The notes: a model not told the origin generated them from the letters alone. Positions 25,161 to 34,302 are shown, counted from the first letter of the stretch. The stretch: DNA of 64,000 bases from Dehalococcoidia bacterium (GCA_035310145.1 DATGEL010000061.1:1-64000), one strand, 5' to 3'. Translations and numbers: made by a program.

Positions 25161-27002
25161 CTAGTGCCCGCTGCCGTCGGCCGGTGGATTCTGGATACCC
25201 GCCTCCACCGCAGGCTCGGGACGCGGCGCCGCCTCGGCGGACTGATAGGCGTCCGGGCCGGGCTCCGCGATCGTGAGACCGGTGCGCGTGCCCTGGTCCA
25301 AAAGGCGCCACTGCTCCGGCGCTCCCGGCGAGCCGGCGAACTTGCCGATCGAGAAGTCGTGCCCCGAGAGCCCCACGGGGTTGCCGTTCACGTCGGTGAA
25401 GGCCGACTGCTGTGTGCTGAAGGCGTACCAGGCGATGTACTGCAGGTAGGTATCCGTGTAGGAGGTTCGGTCGCGCGTGCCCAGCCAGGTGTCGTAGTGA
25501 TGCCAGGCGCCGGCATACCAGACCTGGTTCGCACCCTCCTGGTAATACGTCACGTGCCAGGTGCCCGAGTTGTCCTGGAAGTTCGGCCGTGCCAGGCCGA
25601 TCGTCAGCTCGCGCGTCGGCAGCCCCAGCTCGCGCGTGAGCGAGGAGACGAAGTAGGCGTGGGCGATGCAGATGTACTCGCCGCGCCGTGCGCCCGGCAC
25701 AAGCGAGCCGTTGACGATACGGCCCAGCAGCACCAGGTCTGTCTGCAACTCGCCCGGATCGCCGATACCGAGCACGCCGTTCACGTACCGGTAGATGTTG
25801 TCCGCCGCGCGCTGCGGGTCGTTGGGGAAGACGCCGCCGTTGCGGGCGATCTTGATCGCCCAGCGCCGCAGCATCGGATCGTCGGCCGCGTGGAAGTCCT
25901 TGTCGCCCTTGAGGTAGTAGTCGTCGACGTCGTCCTCGTTCGCGGGGCGGCCGACGATCGGCAGATACGTCGGGTAGGTAACGGCCCAGATGTTGGGTGG
26001 TGGCGCCGTGGGGGCCGGCGCTGGGGGCGTCGCGGGGGCCGGCGCCGCGGGCGTCGCCGTGCGCGGCGCGGCGGTCGCCTGCGCGTAACTGCGTCCGGCC
26101 GGCGCGTGGGTGGGCGACGGCGTGGGCGCCACACCGCCCGCGGCGTCCGGCGCGGGTGAGGCCGGCGCGGGACTCGGCGTCGGCGAAGGGATCGGTGTGG
26201 GCGGGGCGCCCTGAATCGGCACGGAGAAGCCGGCAGGCTTTAGCAACGAGGTCGTGTACGTGACGCTCTCGCTGCCGCCGCCGGAGACCGGATAGCCGAG
26301 CGTCAGCGTCACGTTGTTGGCCAGCGGGATGTTGCTGACGCTCTCGTCGATCAGCGAGGCGAGGTCCGAGTCGTCTTCGTTGACCACGCGCACGTCGGGG
26401 ATCTCCAGCAGCGCGGGCGCATTGCCGCCCTGGAAATCCCAGCGGTCGCTGTAGAGAAAGGTTCCGCCGATCTTGGCGGAGATGGTGGCCGGCCCCGAGG
26501 CGTTGAGCGCCAGCAGGGCGGTGAAGGAGGACGCCGGGGTGATCTGTCCCAGCGCGGGCCGGCCGTCCAGCTCGGTGATCGCGGGGATCACCCGTACGTT
26601 GCGCGATGCCGTATCCGTGTGACCCTGGTGGTCCTGCACGGTGAGTTTGATCGTGTAGTCATCGACGCCGCGGTAGAGGTGGGTGGTCTTCGATCCGCCG
26701 CTGGGCGTCGTGCCGTCGCCGAAGTCCCAGCTGAAGTTCGCGATGTCGCCCGTTGAGCTGCTGCCGTCGAGGCTGACCGTGCTGCCGATGGTCAGATCGC
26801 CGGGATCGGCGATTACGGCGCTGAGGCCGCCCGTCTGCCGCGGCAGCGAGCGCTGCGGCGGCGTCGCCGGCCGCGTGGCGCCCAGCGCCCGCGGCGGGGT
26901 GGCCCCCGCCACACCCGTGATCAACACACCGCCAAGGAGGGCGACCGCCGCCACACCGCCCGGCCTGAATACGCCGGACCATCCCCGCATCCGCTCCGTC
27001 AT
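25161..27002 (-). CDS. Secreted PKD-domain and transglutaminase-like protein
   Basis: The 613-residue protein has a signal peptide (to about 35), a PKD domain at about 60-140 (VSLDGSSSTG, FSWDFGDGTTPSGG, VDDYTIKLTVQDHQGHTDTA), a beta-rich region, a long Pro/Ala/Thr linker at about 270-340 and a transglutaminase-like domain from about 360. Probable catalytic residues are Cys in RRGEYICIAHAYFVSSLTRELGLPTRE, His in GTWHVTYY or AWHHYDTW, and Asp in HHYDTW. Such domains are often extracellular Cys proteases or cross-linkers. The head of the next operon (sigma factor) is divergent. Function not determined. Confidence 0.85.
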   Translation of the reverse strand: MTERMRGWSGVFRPGGVAAVALLGGVLITGVAGATPPRALGATRPATPPQRSLPRQTGGLSAVIADPGDLTIGSTVSLDGSSSTGDIANFSWDFGDGTTPSGGSKTTHLYRGVDDYTIKLTVQDHQGHTDTASRNVRVIPAITELDGRPALGQITPASSFTALLALNASGPATISAKIGGTFLYSDRWDFQGGNAPALLEIPDVRVVNEDDSDLASLIDESVSNIPLANNVTLTLGYPVSGGGSESVTYTTSLLKPAGFSVPIQGAPPTPIPSPTPSPAPASPAPDAAGGVAPTPSPTHAPAGRSYAQATAAPRTATPAAPAPATPPAPAPTAPPPNIWAVTYPTYLPIVGRPANEDDVDDYYLKGDKDFHAADDPMLRRWAIKIARNGGVFPNDPQRAADNIYRYVNGVLGIGDPGELQTDLVLLGRIVNGSLVPGARRGEYICIAHAYFVSSLTRELGLPTRELTIGLARPNFQDNSGTWHVTYYQEGANQVWYAGAWHHYDTWLGTRDRTSYTDTYLQYIAWYAFSTQQSAFTDVNGNPVGLSGHDFSIGKFAGSPGAPEQWRLLDQGTRTGLTIAEPGPDAYQSAEAAPRPEPAVEAGIQNPPADGSGH

Positions 27003-27392
27003 GCCACCTGTCCTAGAATTTTGGATCCGTACTGTGACCGCGGCGCCGAAAGTAACACTGCTTCCGGTTTACCCGGCTGTACAATTTCGGTCAAACGCGC
27101 GCGGCATCGCGGGGAGATGTGGCACGTCGCTATCACCGTTATCGGCTTGTCTCGTCGGTACAGCTATAGTAGCGTGAGCCCGTGGGAAGCGTGCCGATCC
27201 GTTTTGTCGATTATCCGCCCCCGCTGTTCGGACGCGCCCGGTGTGCTGCCTCGGTCTTGCTCTCCATAACGCGGGCGGTCCTGCCACTTTCGCTTGCCGC
27301 ACCAGCAAGCGAATCCTCACGTGCGGCCGCCGTAGAGGCCGCTCTGCGAAGCCGCGGGCGTTAACTTTCCCGTCCGCCGGACGTTTGAACCT
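27003..27392. other. Divergent intergenic region
   Basis: This 390-base region separates the PKD protein from the ECF sigma gene and should hold both promoters. A minus-strand TTGACC with TAAACC 17 bases later (about 27094-27066) and a TATAGT at about 27164 on the plus strand are weak candidates. A perfect 9-base inverted repeat, TTCGCTTGC/GCAAGCGAA, occupies 27289-27313 with a 7-base loop. No gene was recognised. Confidence 0.5.
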
Positions 27393-28070
27393 ATGGACGG
27401 ACCACGCGCCGCCGGTCTTCCGCCAGGCGCCGTCGCCGGCGCCAGGCGGGTGGCACCGGACGGCAGCGAGCCCGCCCCGGACGCCCGCACGCCGTCCCAG
27501 ACCGTGCAGCACGACGAGCGCGAACTGGTTTCACGGGCGCAGTCCGGTGATGCCGTTGCGTTGGGCGCGCTGTACGACACGCATTACCCGCGGGTGTACG
27601 GCTACATCCGCTACAAGCTGGGAAACCAGGAAGATGCCGAGGATCTCGCCCAGGAAACGTTCATACGCATGTTGGACGCGCTCGATCGCTACGAACAGCG
27701 CGGCGCGCCGTTCCGGGCGTGGCTGATGCAGATCGCGGCCAATCTGGTACGCGACCACTACCGGCGCCGCGGCGCTGCCGGCACACCGATCGGCGTGGAC
27801 GTGGGCGATCTGGATCTGATCGGCGAGGGCGATCCGGCGGAGACCATGGCCATGCAGTTCGCCTTGGAGGAAGTTACCGGGGCGCTGCCGCTGCTCACCG
27901 AGACGGAGCGCGAGATCCTGCTGCTGCGTTACGCGGCCGACCTGAGCATTGCGGAGACGGCGGCGGCGGCGAACAAGACGGAGAACAACGTCAAGCAGTT
28001 GACGTTCAAGGCGCTGACGAAGCTGCGCAAGGCGCTGGCGGAGAACGATGCTCGGGCTGAGCGGGCGTAG
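27393..28070 (+). CDS. RNA polymerase sigma factor, ECF family
   Basis: The 225-residue protein has region 2 (LYDTHYPRVYGYIRYKLGNQEDAEDLAQETFIRML, then YEQRGAPFRAWLMQIAANLVRDHYRRR) and region 4 (EEVTGALPLLTETEREILLLRYAADLSIAETAAAANKTENNVKQLTFKALTKLRKAL). The N-terminal 45 residues are Pro/Ala-rich and probably disordered; the true start might be further in. It overlaps the DUF5667 gene by 23 bases, which suggests that gene is its partner or anti-sigma factor. A typical autoregulated ECF promoter was not clearly seen. Confidence 0.93.
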   Translation: MDGPRAAGLPPGAVAGARRVAPDGSEPAPDARTPSQTVQHDERELVSRAQSGDAVALGALYDTHYPRVYGYIRYKLGNQEDAEDLAQETFIRMLDALDRYEQRGAPFRAWLMQIAANLVRDHYRRRGAAGTPIGVDVGDLDLIGEGDPAETMAMQFALEEVTGALPLLTETEREILLLRYAADLSIAETAAAANKTENNVKQLTFKALTKLRKALAENDARAERA

Positions 28071-29694
28071 CCGGGAACGGCGGTTGGCCGAGGCGTTGGC
28101 CGCGTCGCTGGACGCGGTGCGCGCCGGCACGGCCTCCGTCGACGACTGCCTGCGCCGCTATCCCGCGTTCGCGGCCGAGCTGGAGCCGCTGCTGCGCACC
28201 GCGGCGCGCCTGCAGGTGTTGAGCCGCATCGCGCCGTCCGAGGAGGCGCGGTTCGCCGGGCGCGCCGCGTTCCTGCAGGCCGCGGCGCAGCGCCGCCAGC
28301 CCGCGACGATCACGCCGCGACCCGTCGTGCACCGGCGCCCCTGGATCGCCTTCGCGCCGGCCGCCGTCGCGGCCGCGCTGTTCGCGGCGATCGCCATCCC
28401 CGTGGTCGGCTCAATGGACACCGGCTCGACGCCCGGTGACTGGAACTACGGCTTCAAGCGGGCCACGGAGCGCATCCGCCTCGCTATCACCACCGATCCG
28501 GGCCAGCGCCGGCTGCTGCGCCTCGAGTTTGCCGCGCGGCGGTTGGACGAAATCGAGCGGCTCAACGCTACCGGGCACGTCGCCTCGCAGCGCTCCGACG
28601 TGATCGCGGTGATCCATGACTACCAGGCGGACATCGCGCAGGTGACGGCCAGCACGCAGTCCGCCGGAGCGCTGCCCGCCGCGCAAAAGGATCAGTTCGT
28701 CAACGTCACCGTCAAGGCGACCGATGTGCTCAGCCAGGTGCAGCAGAGCGTGCCACCCTCCGACCCGGTGAACAGCGCGGCGCAGAACGCGAAGGACGAG
28801 ACCGGTGCGGCGGCCACGGTGGCGCAGGCGGTACCCACGACCACGCCCAGATCGGCCGGCAACCCGCCGAGCCCGACGCGCTCGCCCGCGACCGCTGCCG
28901 TGACCGCCACACAGAACGCCACGCCCGCTACTGTCGTCACCACGCCGCCGCCGACCGCGTCCGCCGCCACACCGCCGCCGGGCACCGGCACGCCGGCCAG
29001 CACGGGCACGCCGTCCGGAACCGGCACACCCGCCGCTACGGGGACGGCGAGCGGCACCTCGACCGTCGTGAGCGGGTCGGCCACCGCGGCGCCGACCCCC
29101 GTGCCCACGCGCGAGGCGCCGGTGCTGGCGCCAATCCTGCTCACGCCGGCGAACACGGCGGTAAGCCCGGCCGCGAGCACGCCGTCGAGCACGCCTGTGC
29201 GCACGCCCAGCCCGCCGCCCGCGAGCAGCACCCCGGCGAGCGCGCCGCCCGCGAGCGGTACGCCGGAGCCGGCGGTGGTGGCGGCGAACCCGGCGCGCAC
29301 ACCGCTGCCCGCGGCGCTGGCGCCGGCCGGCGGTTCGCCGCCGCCCACCACCGCTGCGGAGCCGACGCCGGCTCGTACCTCCACGTCGTCCGTGCCGACT
29401 CCGGTTGGCACACGTGCCTCGACGGTGCTGCCGCCCGTCACGGGCAGCACCACGCTCGGCGCCGGCGCGAACGTCTTCAAGTACGCCGGCGAGGCGGCGA
29501 GCCTGGATCAGATCACGGCATCGCTGGGCGGCCAGCTCGTCGTCGTCTGGTACGTGAACGCGCAGCAGACGAGCAGCAGTTGGTATCCCGGCACACCCGC
29601 GCCGACGATTGGGCCCGGTACGCTGCTCACGATCGTCACGCGCGGCCCCGCCGTGCTGGCGGCGCCGGGCACGCTGCTCTCTGCAGGACGCTGA
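28048..29694 (+). CDS. DUF5667 membrane protein, probable partner of the sigma factor
   Basis: The 548-residue protein has an N-terminal cytoplasmic helical part (to about 95; CLRRYPAFAAELEPLLRTAARL), a single transmembrane helix (WIAFAPAAVAAALFAAIAIPVV), a DUF5667 domain (GDWNYGFKRATERIRLAIT, then RLLRLEFAARRLDEIERL), about 260 residues of Ala/Thr/Pro/Gly-rich low complexity, and a C-terminal module of about 70 residues (NVFKYAG, LVVVWYVNAQQTSSSWYPG). That module resembles the WNN repeats of the S8 protease. The architecture recalls RsgI-type anti-sigma proteins with an outside sensor domain. Anti-sigma role is inferred from overlap and topology. Confidence 0.75.
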   Translation: MLGLSGRSRERRLAEALAASLDAVRAGTASVDDCLRRYPAFAAELEPLLRTAARLQVLSRIAPSEEARFAGRAAFLQAAAQRRQPATITPRPVVHRRPWIAFAPAAVAAALFAAIAIPVVGSMDTGSTPGDWNYGFKRATERIRLAITTDPGQRRLLRLEFAARRLDEIERLNATGHVASQRSDVIAVIHDYQADIAQVTASTQSAGALPAAQKDQFVNVTVKATDVLSQVQQSVPPSDPVNSAAQNAKDETGAAATVAQAVPTTTPRSAGNPPSPTRSPATAAVTATQNATPATVVTTPPPTASAATPPPGTGTPASTGTPSGTGTPAATGTASGTSTVVSGSATAAPTPVPTREAPVLAPILLTPANTAVSPAASTPSSTPVRTPSPPPASSTPASAPPASGTPEPAVVAANPARTPLPAALAPAGGSPPPTTAAEPTPARTSTSSVPTPVGTRASTVLPPVTGSTTLGAGANVFKYAGEAASLDQITASLGGQLVVVWYVNAQQTSSSWYPGTPAPTIGPGTLLTIVTRGPAVLAAPGTLLSAGR

Positions 29695-29906
29695 CACGGG
29701 CTGCGGCGCGTGTAACCCCCGTCCCTTTCGCACGCATGCACTGGGTTTCGCGAGATCTGCGGCCTTTGGCGGGCGTATGGGAGGGAAAGGGCGACCCGGC
29801 GTCGAGCGATCCAGACGGTGTGCAGCTTCCGCCGCGGCCGTGCATGGCTGCCGCCCCACGATGCCGCACTAACCAGGCCGTGCCACGCGCCTCCTCCCCA
29901 CGATCG

Positions 29907-29938
29907 CCCCTTCTCTCCCAGGATTGGGAGAGAAGGGG
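29907..29938. repeat. Perfect 14-base hairpin repeat between convergent genes
   Basis: CCCCTTCTCTCCCA (29907-29920) and TGGGAGAGAAGGGG (29925-29938) are perfect inverted arms around GGAT. It belongs to the palindromic family and lies between the convergent sigma-partner and AAA genes, where it could end transcription from either side, although no long T-run flanks it. Confidence 0.75.
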
Positions 29939-29946
29939 GACGGGGG

Positions 29947-31338
29947 TTATGAGGGCCGCCGCCGTCGCGCCGGTTCCTGCCGCGCCGCGCGTTGCAGGCC
30001 GCGGTAGTCCGGCGCCTGGATCTCCATGATCATCGAGACCTTGTCGTCATACATGCGCGAGACCCAGGCCCGCGGCAGCGCGTCGAGCGAGCCCGAGATC
30101 GTGATCACCGTCGCCAGGCGCGCGTTGTAGCGGTAATTCAGGATCTGGTAGAGCTTCTCCTGCGCCCAGTTGGTGGCGCTGTGCACGCCCAGGTCGTCCA
30201 GGACCAGGAACGGCGCCGTGCGGATCTCCTCCACCACGTCGCGGCGCACGCCGTCTTCGGCGTGCATGGCGGCGCGCAGGTGGTCGAGCAGATCCGGCAC
30301 GACGACGAAGCGGGCGAGGCGGCGCTGTTCGCGCAGGGCATGGGCGATCGCCGCGGCCAGGTGCGTCTTGCCGCTGCCTGTCTCGCCCAGCAGCACCAGC
30401 CAGCCCTCGGGATGCTCCGCGAAGTTGCGCGCCGCCAGCAGCACGCGCTGCAGGCCGCGCGAGACCTGCTCGCTGATCTGCGGCGGCGCCGGTTTGTAGT
30501 TGAAGCTGGCGAAGGTCATGCCGCGCACCAGCGGCAGCGAGAGCGCGTCCGGCAGGCCGCGTCCCTGGCCCGGCCCGTCTTCCAGCACGTGCACGCGCGT
30601 GAGCGACGGATCGGAGAGGCGGGTGCGCAGCCGTTCGTCCAGCTCGTCCAATGGCGCCGAGCAGGTGAAGACGGTCGGCGTCTGGGCGTTGTAGCGATGG
30701 TTGAGGATCTGGAAGAGCTTCTCCTCCGCCCAGGGCGTGCTGAACTGCGTCCCCAGCGCGTCCAGGACGAGCACCGGCGCCGAGCGCACCGTCTCGAACA
30801 GCCGGTCGTAAGGCAGCTCGCTGGCCGGCGCGTAGGCGGCGCGCAGGTGATCCAGCAGGTCGGGCACGACGCTGAAGAAGACGGGCACGCCCTGCTCGAT
30901 CAACCGGTTGGTGATCGCGGCGGCCAGGTGTGTCTTGCCCGTGCCGCTCTCGCCGACGAAGGCGATCCAGCCCTCCGGCTGCTCGGCGAAGCGCTCCGCG
31001 TCGGCCAGGGCGCGGGCAAAGCGTTCTTGATGCGATGGCTCAGGGCTGCGGCCGCGCGGCAGCAGCGTGGCGAAGCTCTGGCGGGCGAGGGCGCCGAGGT
31101 TGCTGTAGCGCTGCAGCCGGTCCTGGCGCTCGTCGTCGTGCTCGCTCAGCACGCAGACACAGGGGATTGCGCGGCCGAAATCGGGGTGGCCGAAGGCCAC
31201 GGCGCGGCGCACGAAGCCAATGCCGGCGCACTGCGGGCAGTCCGGATCGCCCGCGCCCGCGGCCGGCGCCAGCGCCGACGACGCCTCCGGCAGCGGCTCA
31301 GCGCTGAACGTGACGCCAGTATCGTCCGGCAAGGCCAC
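29947..31338 (-). CDS. DnaC/IstB-like ATPase with two AAA domains
   Basis: The 463-residue protein has a cysteine cluster (CPQCAGIGF, then CVC) followed by two AAA ATPase domains of the helicase-loader type. Domain 1 has Walker A VGESGTGKTHLAAAI and Walker B VLVLDALG; domain 2 has GETGSGKTHLAAAI and FLVLDDLG. The two share the sequence PDLLDHLRAA after Walker A and WAEEKLFQILNHRYNA or WAQEKLYQILNYRYNA after Walker B. Domain 1 lacks the second acidic Walker B residue. A GTG at 31338 with AAGG upstream is preferred to TTG 31416, which has no ribosome site. It follows DnaD and DnaB genes. A role in loading DnaB is likely but inferred. Confidence 0.82.
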   Translation of the reverse strand: MALPDDTGVTFSAEPLPEASSALAPAAGAGDPDCPQCAGIGFVRRAVAFGHPDFGRAIPCVCVLSEHDDERQDRLQRYSNLGALARQSFATLLPRGRSPEPSHQERFARALADAERFAEQPEGWIAFVGESGTGKTHLAAAITNRLIEQGVPVFFSVVPDLLDHLRAAYAPASELPYDRLFETVRSAPVLVLDALGTQFSTPWAEEKLFQILNHRYNAQTPTVFTCSAPLDELDERLRTRLSDPSLTRVHVLEDGPGQGRGLPDALSLPLVRGMTFASFNYKPAPPQISEQVSRGLQRVLLAARNFAEHPEGWLVLLGETGSGKTHLAAAIAHALREQRRLARFVVVPDLLDHLRAAMHAEDGVRRDVVEEIRTAPFLVLDDLGVHSATNWAQEKLYQILNYRYNARLATVITISGSLDALPRAWVSRMYDDKVSMIMEIQAPDYRGLQRAARQEPARRRRPS

Positions 31339-32059
31339 GGCTCTCGCCTTCAGCAGTTCTTCTAAGCGCCTCAAGGTCTGGCCCTTCGCTCCGCCAACGT
31401 TCCAGGATGCGTTCAATATAGCGCCAGTTGCGCCGGTTCAGCGCCACCGCCTCGCGGAACGCCGCCTCGATCCACGGCCAGGGCAACTCACGCTCGGCCT
31501 CGCGCAGTTGCTCGGCAAGCAGCGGCGAGATCACGCCGATGTTCGCCTCGTACAGCGCGAAGATATTCGGCAGCGGCCCCGTGATCGCCTCGATCACGCC
31601 GCCCGCGGGTTCGACCGCGTCCAAACCGGCCACACCGCGCAGCAGCTCCAGCCCCGCGGGCGAATGCAGGGCGAACAGGTCCACGCTCTTGCCGTCGCGG
31701 CGGCTGACCGCGCGCAGGAGCGTACCGCGCCGCACGGCCGCCGCCAGGCCACGGCGCAGCGCCTCGTCCGCGCCGCCCGCCAGGCGGTCGAGCGCCCGCA
31801 GCAACGGCGCCTCGGCGCGCAGCTCGCTCTCCACAAAGAAACGGCTCGCCGGCCGCTTTCTGCCGAGCAGGTAGAAGGCGTAGAGGGTGACCAGCAGCTC
31901 GGCCTCATCGTCGATCGCCGGCAGTACGTCGCTGAAGAAGAGACTGGGCACCGGCGTGGCGCGCGCCCCTTCGGGAAAGCCCCCGCGCCCGACCGTGCCG
32001 CCCGCCGGCTCCGCCACGCCCGTCCGATCCTTCCGTTCGCTTGCTGGCGTGCTAATCAC
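31298..32059 (-). CDS. DnaD-like replication initiation protein
   Basis: The 253-residue protein has the DnaD/DnaB C-terminal domain from about residue 155: IFALYEANIGVISPLLAEQL, LPWPWIEAAFREAVALNRRNWRYIERILERWRSEG. The N-terminal part (EAELLVTLYAFYLLGRKRP) resembles the winged-helix domain of DnaD. DnaD binds DNA and helps load the replicative helicase. The GTG at 32059 overlaps the dnaB stop by 8 bases, setting the start. Its end overlaps the AAA gene by 41 bases. The trio is evidently one transcript. Confidence 0.85.
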   Translation of the reverse strand: MISTPASERKDRTGVAEPAGGTVGRGGFPEGARATPVPSLFFSDVLPAIDDEAELLVTLYAFYLLGRKRPASRFFVESELRAEAPLLRALDRLAGGADEALRRGLAAAVRRGTLLRAVSRRDGKSVDLFALHSPAGLELLRGVAGLDAVEPAGGVIEAITGPLPNIFALYEANIGVISPLLAEQLREAERELPWPWIEAAFREAVALNRRNWRYIERILERWRSEGPDLEALRRTAEGESRGLAGRYWRHVQR

Positions 32060-33428
32060 GCAGGTGCAGGTCTTCGAACTTTGTCGTGCGGCTGTGGAAG
32101 CGCAGATCCACCTGGCCGGTGGGACCGTTGCGGTGCTTGGCGATGATGATCGAGGCGATGCCCGTCGGGTATGAGCGGCCCGGCTGGTCGGGATGCGCGT
32201 CCTGCCAGTCGTCTTTGCGCATGTACGCGTCTTCACGGTAGATGAACATGACGACGTCGGCGTCCTGCTCGATGCTGCCGGATTCGCGCAGGTCGCTGAG
32301 CATGGGGATGTGCGGTGTCCGCGACTCGACGGCGCGCGAGAGCTGGGCGCAGGCGAGCACCGGCACGTCCAGCTCGCGGGCAAGCTGCTTGAGCGAGCGT
32401 GAGATGAAGCTGATCTCCTGCACGCGGTTCTCCTGGCCGCCGGTGAAGCCGGAGTGCATGAGCTGCAGATAGTCCACGATGATCAGGTTCAGGCCCTTCT
32501 CGTGCTTCAGCCGGCGGGCGCGCGAGCGCAGCTCGGCAACGGTGAGCGCCGCCGTGTCGTCGATGTAGATGCCCAGCGCGGAGAGCCGCCCGACGCTGTC
32601 CATGATTTCGCGCTCTTCGTCCTCGCGCAGATGGCCCAGCAAGAGCAGGCGGCTCGCCTCCACGCCGGATTCGGCCGAGAGCATACGGATCGCGAGCTGG
32701 TCGCTGGACATTTCCAACGAGAAGATCGCGACTTTCGCGTCCTGGGCCACGGCGGCGTTGCGCGCCATCGTCACGGCCAGGCTGGTTTTGCCGAGGCCCG
32801 GCCGTGCGGCGACGATCACCAGGTCGGAGCGGTGCAGGCCGCCAAGGTAGGTATCGAGCGCGGGGAAGCCGGTGCGCAGGTAGGCGATCGAGTCGGCGGT
32901 TTCCGTCTCCTCGGCGTGCACATCGGCGAGGAACTGGTTGAGCAGGTCCTGGATGTGCTGAAAGTCGGCCACGCCCTGGGCCGAGCGCACGGCCATCAGC
33001 AGGTTTTCGGCCCGCGCCATCACGGAGTCGAGCTCCGGCCCGCCCTCCCAGGCCATCTGCGCGATCTGCTGGCCGGCGGTCATCAGGCGGCGGTAGATCG
33101 AGTCGCGCGCGACGATGCGGGCGTAGTACTCGACGCCGACGGCGGTGGGCAGATCGGTGGTGAGGCGGGCGAGATAGGCGGAGCCGCCGATCGCCTCCAG
33201 CCGGCCCTGGCTGTGCAGCTCGTTGGCCAGCGTGATCTGGTTGATCGGATCGTTGCGCTGCCAGAGCGCGAGGCCGGCGTCGTAGATCCAGGCGTTGCGC
33301 TCGCGGAAGAAGTCGTCCGGCCGCACGATCGGGGCGACCTGGTAGATCGCCTCGTCGCTGACCATGATCGAGGCGACGATCGCCTCTTCGGCGGCCACGT
33401 CATGGGGCGGCAGCTTCTCGGTGACCAC
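32052..33428 (-). CDS. dnaB: Replicative DNA helicase DnaB
   Basis: The 458-residue helicase has the N-terminal collar domain (KLPPHDVAAEEAIVASIMVSDEAIYQ) and the RecA-like domain with Walker A VIVAARPGLGKTSLAV, FSLEMSSDQLAIRMLS, Walker B LIIVDYLQLM, and the C-terminal LACAQLSRAVESR, LSDLRESGSIEQDADVVMFIYRED. The GTG at 33428 follows GGAGG at a good distance; an upstream frame to 33488 is rejected. No intein is visible. It is followed by DnaD and a loader-like ATPase, and preceded by rplI with 117 bases between. Confidence 0.97.
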   Translation of the reverse strand: MVTEKLPPHDVAAEEAIVASIMVSDEAIYQVAPIVRPDDFFRERNAWIYDAGLALWQRNDPINQITLANELHSQGRLEAIGGSAYLARLTTDLPTAVGVEYYARIVARDSIYRRLMTAGQQIAQMAWEGGPELDSVMARAENLLMAVRSAQGVADFQHIQDLLNQFLADVHAEETETADSIAYLRTGFPALDTYLGGLHRSDLVIVAARPGLGKTSLAVTMARNAAVAQDAKVAIFSLEMSSDQLAIRMLSAESGVEASRLLLLGHLREDEEREIMDSVGRLSALGIYIDDTAALTVAELRSRARRLKHEKGLNLIIVDYLQLMHSGFTGGQENRVQEISFISRSLKQLARELDVPVLACAQLSRAVESRTPHIPMLSDLRESGSIEQDADVVMFIYREDAYMRKDDWQDAHPDQPGRSYPTGIASIIIAKHRNGPTGQVDLRFHSRTTKFEDLHLRD

Positions 33429-33545
33429 GACGCCCGCCTCCGGCCGCGCGGCGCCCGCGCCGGCCCTCCGGTTGTAATGGTATAACAAGAGCGGAAGACC
33501 CCCGCAAGGATCTCCCGCTCATTTTCGCGCCGCTGGCCGATCGAG

Positions 33546-34118
33546 CTACGCTTCTTCCTCATCCAGCTCGTTGGTTTCGTCAAGCTGGGGTGCATCGGCC
33601 GGGGATTCGGCCGGCGGCGCCGCGGCAGCCGGCACGGCCGGCGCCTGCTGGTAGTGGGCCGGCCCTTCGTCGTTCTCACCGCGGACGTGCACCTGCACGT
33701 CGGCGCCGACGTTGCGCGTGAGGCGGATGTGAATCGTGTAGTCGCCCACCTGGCGGATCGGCTCGCCCAGCTCGATCGTGCGGCGGTCGATCTCGGTGCC
33801 GGCGCGGGCATCGATCGCCTCGGCGATGTCGGCGGCCGTGACCGAGCCATAGAGGCGGCCGGTTTCGCCCACGCGGGCGCGCAGCACGAACGGCTGGTCG
33901 CCGATGCGCTCCCGCAGCTTCGAGGCGTCGGTGTCGAGCGCCACCTGGCGGCGCTCTTCGCGGCGCATGGCGGCCTGGGCGCGCTCGATCGCGGCGTTCG
34001 ACGCCGGCAGCGCCACGCCGCGCGGCAGCAGGAAGTTGCGGGCGTAGCCGTTCTTCACGTCCTTCACGTCGCCCACACGCGGCCCATTGGGAATCGATTC
34101 GAGGAACACAACCTTCAT
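33546..34118 (-). CDS. rplI: 50S ribosomal protein L9, with acidic C-terminal extension
   Basis: The conserved L9 body fills residues 1-148: MKVVFLESIPNGPRVGDVKDV, NGYARNFLLPRGVALPAS, YGSVTAADIAEAI, RTIELGEPIRQVGDYTIHIRL. The remaining 42 residues are Pro/Ala-rich and end in an acidic tail (DETNELDEEEA), making 190 residues. The ATG at 34118 follows GGAGACGAG. rplI-dnaB adjacency is widely conserved. Confidence 0.96.
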   Translation of the reverse strand: MKVVFLESIPNGPRVGDVKDVKNGYARNFLLPRGVALPASNAAIERAQAAMRREERRQVALDTDASKLRERIGDQPFVLRARVGETGRLYGSVTAADIAEAIDARAGTEIDRRTIELGEPIRQVGDYTIHIRLTRNVGADVQVHVRGENDEGPAHYQQAPAVPAAAAPPAESPADAPQLDETNELDEEEA

Positions 34119-34233
34119 CGCGGAACTCGTCTCCACTGCGCCGTGTTCGCGGCTTTGCGCCGCCCGGCGCGACCTTTGGCCGGGCCGGGGGCGGGCACAG
34201 CATGCGCGTTGCCGCCTTCGGACACCCGCACAG

Positions 34234-34261
34234 TGTATAAGCCGCGCTCAGCGCGGCTCAA
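34234..34261 (-). promoter_or_regulatory. rplI-dnaB promoter with palindromic spacer
   Basis: Reading leftward, TTGAGC (34261-34256) is followed after 16 bases by TATACA (34239-34234). The spacer is almost filled by the perfect repeat AGCCGCGCT-c-AGCGCGGCT (34240-34258). It may be an operator, or a terminator stem for the response regulator gene whose stop is 45 bases away. Confidence 0.45.
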
Positions 34262-34302
34262 GCGGATGCGACCAGCGGCGGGAGGCGTGGACCACCGGCG
34301 TG

